Below, in pieces: positions 24,601 through 33,179 of a DNA stretch of 64,000 nt. The position numbers and the translations under genes were made by a program. Origin of the DNA: Schistocerca nitens (lineage: Eukaryota > Arthropoda > Insecta > Orthoptera > Acrididae); the NCBI RefSeq assembly GCF_023898315.1, contig NC_064622.1, forward strand, positions 352,141,234 through 352,205,233. Direction: 5' to 3'. Numbering within the stretch: the stretch's first letter is position 1; every line of letters starts with the position of its first letter. A model generated the notes under the pieces. The model was not told where the DNA came from, ran no database searches, and saw only the letters and a program-made list of their open reading frames with translations.

Positions 24601-27600
24601 CTTTAGCAGTGGAACTATGAATTTACAACTTATGTTTCAAAGCTGTATTGTCCTTCAGAGTAGTCGCCAGTATTGTGTATAACCCGCTGCCAGCGATGTG
24701 AAAGACGTAGGATATTCTTAGCAGCGCTGGTTGTGTTTATAGTTCGAGTGGAGCGGTCTATTGCTCAACGAATATCTGTAACAATTCTAAAACGAATGCC
24801 ATGAAGTGCATTCTTCAATTTAGGAATCAAAATGAAGTCACAAGGGCTTAAGTCCTGGGAGTGTGGTGGTGGTATAGCACATACCAGATCTAACAGATGA
24901 ATTACAACTTGCACCATATGCATCAAAGCATTATCCTGTAAAATGATGGTCGGGTCCTGCAGTAAGTGCCGTCACTTCTTTCTCTCAGGTGGTCGGAGGC
25001 TGTGTCGCAAAACTGATCAGCCAAGAGAAAGAAGCGGAGACACTTCCTGCAGGAACCACCCATCATTTTTGCAGGACAATGCTCTGGCGCATATGGCGCA
25101 AGTTGTTACTGATTTGTTCAGTCGACGGGGCTGGAAAGTACAGTACCACCTATCACACTCCCCACAGCTCTTGTGACTTCAGCTGGAATCCTAAACTGAA
25201 GGAAGCACTTCACGGTATTCCCTTCAAAACCATTGCAGAGATTCGAACTATAAACACAACTAGCACTGCTAAGGATATTCGGCCGTTGTGGCCGAGCTGT
25301 TCTAGGCGCTTCAGTCTGGAATCGCGCGACCGCTACGGTCGCAGGTTCGAATCCTGCCTCGGGCATGGCTGTGCGTGATGTCCTTAGGTTAGTTAGGTTT
25401 AAGTAGTTCTAAATTCTAGGGGACTGATGACCTCAGATGTTAAGTCCCATAGTGCTCAGAGCCAATTGAACCATTTGCTAAGGAAATTCCACGACTTCCA
25501 CATCGGAAACACGTATCTAATTTGTATAAGTTGTAAATAAATAGTTGTCACTATCAAAGTTCCAGTCCTCGTATATCTTAATGCCAACATTTTTCACTTA
25601 CGTTTGATTATATTTCGGTAATGTACTGCGATTTGTGTTTCAAGAGTGGATTTCAAAGCGTTGACAGATATAGAAATAAGACCACTCGGTTGTAAGACCG
25701 GGATGTTACTGGTTTAATGCAGCAATAAAGCAACTTCAATCGTGAAGTGAGGTAAGTTACAGCTTGAGAGCCCATGCTCCACTGGAATGAAAAAGGGGGG
25801 AACGAGAACTTGTGCAAAGGTAATATCAGAGGAAACTGTGCACAAAGCAAGCTAGAAAGTTGGTGAAGAATTTCTATGTATAAGTTGTGCTCACGAGCCC
25901 TGAAGACGAAGAAGTGCTACTTCCCAGCTGACGTCAGACTCACCCAGCCGGACGGGGTACTTCCCAGTCATGATGGCCGACCGGGACGGCGTGCAGACTG
26001 GCTGCACGTAGTGGCCGTTGAGGATCACCCCGTGGTACGCCAGGGCGTCGATGTTGGGCGTGGGCACCTGGTCCGAGCCGTGGAAGCTCACGTCGTTCCA
26101 GCCCTGCAACACGTTTTGCTACGTCACACGCATTCTTCAGCTCAATACCACTCGTCTTCACTAGCCGTTTCGCCTTGTTCCCCAAATGTAATAAAGTTTC
26201 ATTTAGAGAATGAAAACAGTGTAGTGTTGAGAAAAATACCACGAAATAAAAAGAAAAGTTCTTATCGATACTATTATGACCCGTGATAGACGTGACACGT
26301 TTCATTGAACTAATCTCCATTGACTAACTCCACTGCAAAAAAAATGAAATGAATACTTACGCACATACGGAAAAAATATCTCCTATAATTTCACAAGATT
26401 TTGGTAGATATCTTTCCCTACCCTCTCTGATCTGGAACTCAACTGCATTTGTCACATTTATTTCAAAGGCCTTTTTAAGAACTATTTTTCTATTGGTGTA
26501 GGTCTTTTCTTAGCTCACTTGTTCAACTGTTTACTTTTAATTTCCTGACATTAATTTCTTTGGCATACATAGCATCCTTTTGCTTTAGAGTTTTAAAATA
26601 AGAGAATAGTGTATTTAATTGTTGAATTATATTCATGAATGGTTGTTTTAGCAGGATTTTACTTTCGTCTGTGTTGCTTATTACTTTTCTGTTTTCCTAC
26701 TCTTTTCCCTACAACTCGAGTATATATTAGATGCCTGATTTCAGCTATCAATTTTCTTCTAACCCTTCTCAAGAAAAGGAGACCTTAGGAAGTCATTCAT
26801 GTTTTTATATCAGTTCTGGTATTCTTTTGCACTTGATTTGGACTGTTCTGTGTTCGGATCACTGGGTAGATAGTTATGCTACCTCTCCCCTCTATAACCT
26901 TTCTAATTATTTTTGCCTCTTATCATTGCACCTGCAAGTAATTTTTATTTAATTTCTGAACTGTAACGTGCAAGTCTATGTCTAAGTTTGCCGTATATTA
27001 TCGCTCAATCTGATGAGTCAACTGAAAAACACGAGGGCTATTCGCAAAGCAATGTCCGATCGGTTGCGAAATTTAAACCACAGTGAAAAATCCGATGAAG
27101 CTTTGAATAGCTGTCTTGGGCAATGTCTCCAGTGTGTCCGTCGATTGCATCACGTTGCTTTTTTTCACTTCTGAGAGCACACTGAGCATGTAAATACACC
27201 TAGAACAACAATGTCTCTAGCCAAGTTTGTGTGCCTGTAACAGGTATCGCCTGATTTCGTGCAGTTCACACGACGTAATTGTCATGCATTTCCTTGCTCG
27301 TGACAATTCTCGCTCACACACGGCAGAGGCAATGAGGACGTTCCTACAGTGTTTTCGATGGAAGGGGTTTGATCGTCCACCATACAGCCTAGACTTTGCT
27401 CCCGCTGATTTTTATGTCTGTTTACATGAACCCTGGGCTAAGACGAAACATTTTGGCACAGACAACGAGCTGTAGACTTGCTTAGAGAATTGGCGGAAGG
27501 CACAGGCGGCTGCCTTCTCTGACGATAGTATTGAAGAGTTTGTACAATGGTACGACAAATGTCTCAGTCCTAGGGCTGACGATGTAGAGAAGTAGCTGGT

Positions 27601-28382
27601 AGGTGTAGCTACCTGTTGCAATTAAAAAATTTAAGATTTTCCTCGTGGATTCCATTTCGCGGCCGAGCGAACCTTCCTTTCCAAACAACCCTCGTAGGTA
27701 CGGCTACTGGGTATGCTATTAACAAGTGAAATTATGATGAGGGTTGACCCCTGACACAGATCCCAGTACGGAGCCAACCTCGTTACTCGAACTGTAGAGA
27801 AGGTACGATTGAGTAGCAGATATCAGTCACTTCGAAACACAAGTTTTAATGGCTTCTATCCTTTGAAATGTCATAGGCCTTGCCACTCATGCAGTGAAGA
27901 TTGCTGGACGAGCCGATTAGACCCACCAGCAGTTGGAGATTCTGTAATGAACTGTAAACTCTGAACGTACCGATGGTGAAATCATGGTAAACATGAAATG
28001 AAGTCATCGTTCCAAATAATATAAAGTTGCTTTGCAATTATATTTATTTCTTACAAAATTATGCCATCTACTACAATGAGAAGCAATGAAGTTAGAGACT
28101 TTACATCATCAAAAAGTCGTAATATGCTCTCTTGTGTCTCGTAATTCTGCAACAAATTGACGTCAGCAGTTCAAGCCCTATAACTGACGTATCTGTCCGA
28201 TGTTTCCTTATGAAATCCTAAGAAACAAGGATGTATAATACTATTTGTCCAGTTGACGGTAGGATAGCACGGCGACTCACCATGTCGTCGGCGACGATGA
28301 AGACGATGTTGGGCGGCTTGGCCCCTGCCTGCCCCACGGCGCCCACCAGCCACACAGTCGCCACCACCAGCAGCAGTCGCAT
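12138..28382 (-). CDS. Arylsulfatase B-like enzyme, eight coding exons, 552 aa
   Basis: Joining 28382-28281, 26103-25944, 23913-23690, 20540-20291, 20077-19929, 16514-16379, 14079-13921 and 12616-12138 gives 1659 bases with no stop, ending TAG. All introns are GT-AG. The protein starts with a hydrophobic signal peptide (residues 1 to about 21). It then shows [11 protein letters not shown] with metal-binding D32-D33, the sulfatase signature C71-T-P-S-R75 (C71 is converted to formylglycine in this family), GKWHLG with K124 and H126, H215, D278-N279, and K297 before LWEG. Potential N-glycosylation sites include N172 and N269. Length is close to animal arylsulfatase B (about 530 residues). The family removes sulfate from sulfated sugars such as N-acetylgalactosamine-4-sulfate in lysosomes or outside cells. 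The real substrate is unknown; plant glucosinolates are possible in a plant-feeding insect. A non-coding first exon is possible, since CTGTTGGCAG lies just before the ATG. Confidence 0.9.
13530..13683 (-). mobile_element. SINE, 5'-truncated, in arylsulfatase intron 7
   Basis: A body similar to the other SINEs (CTTATGGGACTTAACTGC) plus part of the tRNA-like head, which stops before box A. A perfect 12-bp target duplication ACACATTTAATG flanks it (13518-13529 and 13684-13695). Confidence 0.88.
13921..14079 (-). CDS. Arylsulfatase coding exon 7 (residues 341-393)
   Basis: Acceptor TATCCAG before GAGGTAATG, donor GTGAGT. Encodes [20 protein letters not shown], then [16 protein letters not shown] and [12 protein letters not shown], all standard for the family. 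Other AGs lie 3 and 12 bases downstream, so the exact acceptor is a little uncertain; the chosen one keeps the frame and the family spacing. Confidence 0.85.
14890..15420 (-). pseudogene. Tc1-like transposase fragment in intron 6
   Basis: The minus strand around 15090-15040 reads '[15 protein letters not shown]', the second catalytic Asp block of Tc1 transposases. It is followed by '[10 protein letters not shown]' at about 14980, near the third acidic residue. The region up to 15420 holds the interrupted sequence before it. Stops and frameshifts are frequent. A SINE is inserted just to the right. Sequence to about 16240 may belong to the same element but I could not place its end. Confidence 0.6.
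15446..15626 (-). mobile_element. SINE (head type A) in arylsulfatase intron 6
   Basis: Complete body and tRNA-Leu-like head on the minus strand. Flanked by a perfect 10-bp duplication TAGGATGGTT (15436-15445 and 15627-15636). Confidence 0.9.
16379..16514 (-). CDS. Arylsulfatase coding exon 6 (residues 296-340)
   Basis: Acceptor TTGCAG, donor GTACGT. Encodes [20 protein letters not shown] and [18 protein letters not shown], the standard L-W-E-G-G-x-R and H-I-S-D-W-L-P-T blocks. Lys297 matches the family's active-site Lys. The usual R of LWEGGxR is H here (LWEGAVHG), a small departure. Confidence 0.9.
17939..18990 (+). mobile_element. Mariner remnant in arylsulfatase intron 5
   Basis: Its left part (GGTCGCAAACTTGAAACCAC ... 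AAATCCGATGAAGGTTTGC) and right part (TATGTAGAGAAGTAGTGG ... CGCGACAAATCGGACC) match the mariner remnant at 27031-27695. The coding middle can be glimpsed as 'HDNAWQHT' and 'FDHPL' at about 18400-18480. It is interrupted by a SINE at 18653-18862. Non-functional. Confidence 0.7.
18653..18862 (-). mobile_element. SINE (variant head) nested in a mariner
   Basis: The tRNA-like head at the right has box B as GGTGCGAGCCC, and a variant body follows. Target duplication TATCTAAGTCGG (18641-18652) against TATCGAAGTCGG (18863-18874), one mismatch. The target is the mariner at 17939-18990, so the SINE is the younger. Confidence 0.85.
19283..19466 (+). mobile_element. SINE (head type A) in arylsulfatase intron 5
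   Basis: Plus-strand copy with GTGGCCGAGCGGTTCTAGGC (box A) and GGTTCGAAACC (box B), ending GGAGCCATTTGAATC. The flanking duplication is unclear (perhaps CTCTCTG). Confidence 0.88.
19615..19807 (-). mobile_element. SINE (head type A), 110 bp from arylsulfatase exon 5
   Basis: Complete minus-strand copy. A perfect 13-bp target duplication TTATTTGTCCTCA flanks it (19602-19614 and 19808-19820). It is in the same transcriptional sense as the gene and lies downstream of exon 5 in the intron. Confidence 0.92.
19929..20077 (-). CDS. Arylsulfatase coding exon 5 (residues 246-295)
   Basis: Acceptor TGACAG, donor GTGAGT. Encodes [20 protein letters not shown], then [16 protein letters not shown] with metal-binding Asp278-Asn279, ending in NFPFRG. 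The intron before it is only 213 bp, the shortest in the gene. Confidence 0.9.
20291..20540 (-). CDS. Arylsulfatase coding exon 4 (residues 163-245)
   Basis: The acceptor is CGGAAG before GGAGCCCAC, the weakest acceptor of the gene (polypyrimidine tract TTTTCCCC). The donor is GTGAGC. Encodes [36 protein letters not shown] (His215 fits the substrate-sulfate His) and the long helix before the DN motif. The exon is unusually G+C rich for the window. Confidence 0.87.
20766..21017 (+). mobile_element. tRNA-derived SINE (head type C) in intron 3
   Basis: Head with CATAGCTGAGTAATCAGCGTG and box B GGGTTCGATTCCCGG, body with ATCATCATTTCATCCCCATC and TAAGGGGCCTCCCGGCC. CGTCCCCATA occurs at both 20756-20765 and 21018-21027 and may be the target duplication, although the first copy overlaps what could be the head's 5' end. 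Confidence 0.75.
22095..23119. mobile_element. Long inverted-repeat foldback element (FB-C) in intron 3
   Basis: Left arm about 22095-22470 and right arm about 22790-23119 are inverted copies. Shared stretches include ATAAAAAGAATGG, GCTATTGCACAT, GGAACARCTATAGA and CTAAAACGT, and the outer ends share GGTTGGTCCACTTAAACG-type sequence. The arms are diverged. No transposase is readable. A SINE sits inside the left part. Confidence 0.7.
22474..22667 (-). mobile_element. SINE (head type A) nested in foldback FB-C
   Basis: Complete minus-strand copy with an A-run at its tail. Target duplication TCATGAAGTTCT (22462-22473) against TCATGACGTTCT (22668-22679), one mismatch. Confidence 0.9.
23690..23913 (-). 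CDS. Arylsulfatase coding exon 3 (residues 88-162)
   Basis: Acceptor TTGCAG, donor GTAACC. Encodes [20 protein letters not shown], the GKWHLG active-site motif and the [20 protein letters not shown] block typical of arylsulfatases B, I and J. The Gly88 codon is split with exon 2. Ends in phase 0. Confidence 0.9.
24115..24371 (-). mobile_element. tRNA-derived SINE (head type B) in intron 2
   Basis: The head at the right end reads on the minus strand GCAGCTCGTGGTCTCGCG, then GTCCCGGTTCGATTCTCG (box B). The body includes GGCAATGGCAAACCACCTCC and ends CATACTCATTG-type sequence. The head matches that of the SINE at 53135-53344, although the bodies differ. Confidence 0.75.
24588..25571. mobile_element. 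Palindromic mariner derivative (FB-A copy 1) with nested SINE
   Basis: Ends are inverted: CGAGGATTGGAACTTTAGCA at the left and, on the other strand, CGAGGACTGGAACTTTGATA at the right. Both arms, about 24588-24984 and 25024-25571 (less the SINE at 25280-25475), carry the same 3' part of a mariner transposase facing outwards. The right arm reads '[15 protein letters not shown]...' in a shifted frame and '[17 protein letters not shown]' on the plus strand. The left arm carries its inverted copy. So it has two 3' ends and no 5' end. It lies in arylsulfatase intron 2. Confidence 0.75.
25280..25475 (+). mobile_element. SINE (head type A) nested in FB-A copy 1
   Basis: Complete plus-strand copy (GGCCGAGCTGTTCTAGGC, GGTTCGAATCC). 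Target duplication TGCTAAGGATATT (25267-25279) against TGCTAAGGAAATT (25476-25488), one mismatch. Confidence 0.92.
25944..26103 (-). CDS. Arylsulfatase coding exon 2 (residues 35-87, active-site Cys)
   Basis: The acceptor is TTGCAG before GGCTGGAACG, and the donor GTGAGT follows CTGG. The exon begins [10 protein letters not shown], completing the A-D-D-x-G-W-N-D-V motif across the junction. It carries the sulfatase signature [14 protein letters not shown] with the formylglycine Cys71. Starts in phase 0, ends in phase 1. Confidence 0.9.
26104..27030. other. Arylsulfatase intron 1, first part, AT-rich, no feature seen
   Basis: T-rich DNA with no repeat I can name. The 3' end of this stretch forms the acceptor of exon 2. 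Confidence 0.5.
27031..27695 (+). mobile_element. Internally deleted mariner (665 bp) in intron 1
   Basis: Terminal inverted repeats: ACGAGGGCTATTCGCAAAG at 27031 and, on the other strand, ACGAGGGTTGTTTGGAAAG at 27695. A 5' leader (AAAATCCGATGAAGCTTTG) is followed directly by the transposase 3' end. There the plus strand at 27283-27590 reads '[17 protein letters not shown]', '[15 protein letters not shown]' and the C-terminus. Full mariners are about 1.3 kb, so roughly half, including the first catalytic Asp, is missing. It is in the same family as the remnant at 17939-18990. Confidence 0.85.
28281..28382 (-). CDS. Arylsulfatase coding exon 1 (residues 1-34)
   Basis: Encodes [14 protein letters not shown], a signal-peptide core, then [13 protein letters not shown], which carries the two metal-binding Asp. 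The donor is GTGAGT directly after the ATG codon for Met34, phase 0. The start was chosen because the upstream in-frame residues back to 28460 are not hydrophobic and the signal peptide begins exactly here. Confidence 0.88.
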
Positions 28383-28639
28383 CCTCCCCAGATGTCTCTG
28401 CCAACAGTCAGACACAGAGCAGGTGTCAGTACAATGCCTTGTTCTACTGGAAATGTACACATGGTTGCCATACTAATGAAATTCATTTGTAAGTCTTTAG
28501 AGCCGTGCGACCAGCTTACAACATTCAGCTAGGAAGGTAATTTGCAGTGTGCAGCACTGCAGCTCCAGAGTAATTATTACTGTTAGCTCTGACTGTTTGA
28601 TGTCCTCCCTCATGGTGCAACAATCAACTCTGGAGTGTA
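28383..28639 (-). promoter_or_regulatory. Immediate 5' flank of the arylsulfatase gene
   Basis: This 257-bp stretch between the start codon and the mariner must hold the 5' UTR or a 5' intron end. On the minus strand CTGTTGGCAG ends 19 bases before the ATG and could be a splice acceptor for a non-coding first exon. I see no convincing TATA box. Confidence 0.35.
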
Positions 28640-29965
28640 CGAGGTGCGGCTAGAAAAAAACCGGACTGATACTGGAAAAAAACATTTATTTACAATTATT
28701 TACAATTTCATGTTATCTCTTTCAATGTACTCTCCTCCTCGGTCTCTACACCGCTCCATACGAATTTTCCACTGTTCATAGCAATGCTGCAGATCATTTT
28801 CGGTAAGTCCATACATTACTTCCGTCGCTTTTTCTTTTACTGCTTCAACAGTCTCAAATCTAGTTCCTTTCAAAGCTGACTTGACTTTAGGGAAAAGAAA
28901 AAAGTCACAGGGGGCCAAATCAGGTGAGTAGGGTGGATGATCTAAGATGGGAATGTTGTCTTTTGCCAAAAACATCTTCACTGACAACGCACTGTGAGCT
29001 GGGGCATTGTCTTGGTGAAGGATCCATAACTTTTTTCTCCACAAATCGTTCCGTTTTCTCCGTACTCGCTCACGTAGGGTAGCCAGGACGCTAATGTAGT
29101 AATGCTGATTCACTGTTTGTCCCTCTGGTACCCGATCAATGTGCACAATCCCTTTGATGTCAAAAAAAAAAAAAAACAATCATCATTGCCTTGAATTTCG
29201 ATTTTGACATTCGTGCTTGTTTTGTCGTGGAGAACCAGGAGTTTTCCAATGCATCGATTGGCGTTTAGTTTCGGGATCTTAAGTAAAAAACCACGATTCA
29301 TCGCAAGTAATAACATTTTGTAAGAAGGTGGGATCACTTTCAATGTTTTCCAATTTGTCAGAACAAATCATTCTTCAGCGTTCCTTCTGTTCAATTGTGA
29401 GACACTTTGGAACCATCTTTGAACACACTTTGTTCATGTTGAAACTTTCATGAAGAATCTGCCTAACACTTTCCTTGTCAACTCCTGTTAACTCAGACAC
29501 TGCTCTGATTGTTAAACGGCGATCTTGTCGAACAAGTTTACCGATTTTTTCAATGTTTGCATCAGGTTTTGCTGACAATGGTCTGCCAGTGCGAGTGTCA
29601 TCACTGGTGTCTTCGCGGCCATCTTTAAATCGTTTAAACCACTCAAACATTTGTGTTCGCGATAAACAATCATCGCCGTACACTTGTTGTAACATTACAA
29701 ACGTTTCACTTGCAGATTTTCCTAGTTTGAAACAAAATTTGATGTTAACACGCTGTTCTTTCTGTACACTCAACATTTTCCGACGCACAGACAAAACGTC
29801 AATACTTAAAACAGACGCCACGGGCAGACTGAGTGCAGGAGGCAGATGAAACTCGAGCAGTAGGCGGAGCGAGAGTCACGTGACAGGCCACGCGACTTTC
29901 AGCCTTATTGCATTCGTTTTATTGTTTCACCAGTACTAGTCCGGTTTTTTTCCAGCCACACCTCG
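28640..29965 (-). mobile_element. Full-length mariner (1326 bp), inactivated
   Basis: Terminal repeats CGAGGTGCGGCTAGAAAAAA (28640) and, on the other strand, CGAGGTGTGGCTGGAAAAAA (29965) are flanked by TA (28638-28639, 29966-29967). Size and ends fit a complete mariner. The transposase lies on the minus strand. The element starts 258 bp upstream of the arylsulfatase ATG and is transcribed, if at all, in the same sense. Confidence 0.93.
28700..29779 (-). pseudogene. Mariner transposase (DD34D), broken
   Basis: The N-terminal part (about 29779-29375) has a helix-turn-helix (SRTQMFEWFKRFKDGREDTSDD) and the linker TGRPLSAK. A second helix-turn-helix, VSELTGVDKESVRQILHE, follows. The catalytic part has ITCDESWFF, then HQDNAPAHSA and PPYSPDLAPCDFFLFPK. 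I count 34 residues between the second and third Asp, as in mariner. Lesions seen: a TGA in the 'EQKERR' block at about 29375, a TAA after WFFT, a one-base loss before the 'KARMSK' block, and a T-run grown to 15 at 29162-29176. Inactive. Confidence 0.9.
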
Positions 29966-29967
29966 TA

Positions 29968-30235
29968 TTTTGCAAATGAACTTCTCCTTCTCCACAACAA
30001 TGCAAGGCCTCACAAAAATCTGCACACCCGAGAGGAACCCACAAACCTTCGTTGGACCGTTCTTCCTCATCCACCGTACAGCCAGGATCTCGCACCTCCT
30101 GACTTCCATCTGTTTGGTCCAATGAAGGATGCACTCCATGGGAAGCATTACGTGGGTGATGGACAGGTTATTGTTGTCGACCAGAAGAGTGGTACCATGT
30201 GGCCATACAACCCCTTCCAATAAGGTGGCATATGG
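29968..30235 (+). pseudogene. Mariner-class transposase 3' fragment
   Basis: The plus strand reads 'LLLHNNARPHKNLHT', then 'PHPPYSQDLAPPDFHLFGPMKDALHG', the second and third catalytic blocks, with D to N in the first. It is truncated at 29968 by the mariner end and meets an oppositely oriented fragment at about 30235. Confidence 0.7.
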
Positions 30236-30535
30236 TCACCGCATTGACCTATCGCTATCAGTGTGAAGTCCTAGAAGATGTTCTTTAAGCTTTGGAAACA
30301 GATTAAAATCGGATTGAGCCAAGTCGGGACTATATGGAGGATAAATGTTGACAATGAATCCATGGCATAGAACTGTTGAGGATGTCGTAGCGCTCTTGTA
30401 TGGTCTGGGATTGTCGTACTGAAGGAGAGCGTCCTCCATGTGTGAACAAACTCTTCGAATTCGAATCTCGATTACAGCACGCCGTTTCTCACGCACCAAC
30501 ATAGTTACGTTACACACAACCACTTTACACACTAC
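30236..30535 (-). pseudogene. Mariner-class transposase fragment, opposite orientation
   Basis: The minus strand reads 'MEDALLQYDNPRPYKS', then 'NIYPPYSPDLAQSDFNLFPKLKEHLLG', the same catalytic region as its neighbour but from a different or very diverged element. The two fragments are tail to tail. Bases 30541-30950 hold nothing I recognise. Confidence 0.65.
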
Positions 30536-30957
30536 AATTCGAATGCCTCTAGCGGCTGAAAATATGTAGACATGAAGAATAATAAGTGCAACGTGAATAA
30601 GTTTTGTTTTGTTTAAAATCCTTTAAGAATTTTCACATAAAAAGTTCGGAGGTACTACTTTTAGAATGATTTCATACATATATTGCGTAACCACTGCCAA
30701 ATCACATCCGTTGATATGGGTATCAGTAAAACTTCAGAATACCGATGTAAAAGGCAAACAGAAATTAAAATATTTTCTTTGCCCCTCAAGGCTGCAGTAT
30801 TTCGAAAAACCACGTAACGTACGAAAATCTATAACAGTTGTCAGTTTGGTTAATTATTACTAAGGCTGTAACACATCTTTCCTACATGAATTAGGCGAAC
30901 AACATACAATGCAAAAATCTACGTTATGTAAAGAGAAAAAAGTTAAAAATAAAATGT

Positions 30958-31330
30958 TGTGTATCGGTTAAATATTTAGAGGTAATAGTAATAAGCGATA
31001 CGTAACGGATGAGACATGTGAAATTAGAGTTAAGGAAGGTGAAGGGAAAACTTAGATTTCTGGCAGAATGCTGTGCATCTGTAAAACATACTCCTTACAA
31101 GACGCTAGATGGACCAAATGCAGAGGACTGCTCCAGTACAGGGAGTCATCATCGAATAACCACGGCAGTAGATATAGAGCTAGTCCAAAAGCGTTGTGAC
31201 ACAATCGTAGCCATTGAGAAAGTAGCAGATCGGCTGAGTTAACTTAACTGTGAATCCTTGGAAGAAAGGTGGCTGTATTCTCAAGGAAACACGTCTCTTT
31301 TGTAGCGAGCTCTTTATTTTTCACATTTTT
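30958..31330 (+). pseudogene. LINE fragment (reverse transcriptase C-terminal end)
   Basis: Reads 'VKYLEVIVISDT', then 'MRHVKLELRKVKGKLRFLAECC', 'YKTLDGPNAEDCSS' and 'HRITTAVDIELVQKRC'. This is the region after the catalytic Asp pair in CR1/Jockey-type LINEs (K-Y-L-G-V...H-V...K-A-x-G-K-L-x-F-L...Y-K-T-L-V-x-P...E-Y...V-Q-x-R). It continues loosely to about 31330 with stops. It may be the same family as 42985-44340. Confidence 0.55.
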
Positions 31331-33179
31331 GGACGAGGTAGTACGAACCAAAACAAGAAAAAAGGGTGTCGTGAACATGGGCGCTGAAATACCAACCTTA
31401 ACAACTGTGATCACTTGTTCATCAATTCTGTGGAATACATTTGTTTTACTGAACAAGTGCACATCGCTCGTAAGGTATGCATTTTTGAACTCATGTTCAC
31501 TAGACATTTTTTTCTCGCTTTGGTCCATTCTACCTCCTCTGAAAATTGCCTACCCTACAGTCTCAACAACAACAGTACTAGAGTACCAGTACATGTATTC
31601 CACTGTCTGAGGTATCAGAACGATTTTCTCTTGTAACTTTCGACCTTGTCGTTTTCGCACTGAGTCCTTATCTTAAACTGAGACATTTACCCTTCTCCAT
31701 CATCCCTGAAAGTTTCTAACGTCACCGTGGAATGACCCTGTGCCCACCGCCAAGTGCTGAGCAGTTGGTCGCTGTGTGTATATCTAGACCTGAATGTAGA
31801 CAAGACGAATACATTCACGAGACGTGTAGGTGTAATGTGTCAGTAAATGATGCGAAGACATTTGAAGGCAGACAACGCAGAATAAGACATGAGCAACGAA
31901 CAACTACAGAGCTATAGAGAGTGAACATCTGTCCCCAATGAACGGCCGTGGCAAAGAACGAAGACTGTCGCCAGGGTCAGAAGACAGAATAGGTGACGAG
32001 TGATGTTAGAACTCAGCGTCTTCCAAAACTGTTTTTCTGAGACTACCATGTGACGTGACGCGATATTCTCAAAGGTAAAGACCGTGGCAGAATAGCCATC
32101 CATAAATCTCTGAATATCATCAAGTCGCCACACAGCACGAAGTGAATGGTACGAGGCCGCTTCCATGAACCAGTGGCGACTGGCTGCTTCTAGAATGGTC
32201 TTAGGAACCACGTCTTGCCTTGTCTCCGACAAGATTTCGGTTTTACACTCAGATAGTCGCAAACAAGTTCTCCCGTCTGACTGCCTACTTTCAACCTTGA
32301 ACATGCAGGTGGACATGATTAGGGACATTACTTTTTGGCAGTATGTTCATCTTCTTGCTACTCTCTAAACGCAACCCACGGCCGAGATATATGTGGACAT
32401 TTCAGTGGTGGAAATCCATCTACTTGTACAAGACATTGTTCCCATATAGTACATTGTTCTAACTATGTTCAGCCGTCCATTCACGAAAACGAAGTTTAGC
32501 TCCACACTCCCTTTCCTCGCATAGCTATGTGGTGTCTGTATTGTTGAGAATACATTTTAATGTGTGTAAACACTATTCGATGGAGATGCAAGCAATTACT
32601 GCTTGAACAGGACAGAATACGAAGACGCGATACTTTTCTATGGGTTTTGAGGGAGTGCTACTACACATTTATATCGCTTTAGTCGCTCCACATGCTGTCT
32701 ACCACGCACACAATATGACATTCCTTTTGTATCGCTCAAGGTAAATGGAGCTCAATTTTGACACTCATTGCTAACTCATGGCCAGTCTTCTCCATGAGAA
32801 CCTATTATTCCAACTCAATTAGTTCATGTACTGCTTCGAACATGAATTAACTGAACATAGCTCAAATTATCTTGTGGACTCGAAGACCTCTGCGTTGACG
32901 GTGCCAAGTTAACGCGTTAGTTCTCTCGTGGGCAATAACTTGCATTAGAATAATCTAACGCGCTTAAAGGTAGTACCCCAGAACACATATAAGCAACGCC
33001 CAAATTTAGTTTTGGATCAGGTTTATTCATCGGTACCATCAATGAGTACCACGCTTGCGATGAAATGAAACACTTTTTTTTAAGTTATGAGAATTAGAAC
33101 TAGAAACTCCCTACATATTGATATAATATACATTGACTGTGAACTACAGAACTGAGAAGCAGCAGAAACACTTACAGTT
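31331..33179. other. No recognisable gene
   Basis: Only chance open frames (the longest 138 codons, 32328-31912 on the minus strand, with no known motif). I see no terminal repeats or coding similarity. Confidence 0.45.
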
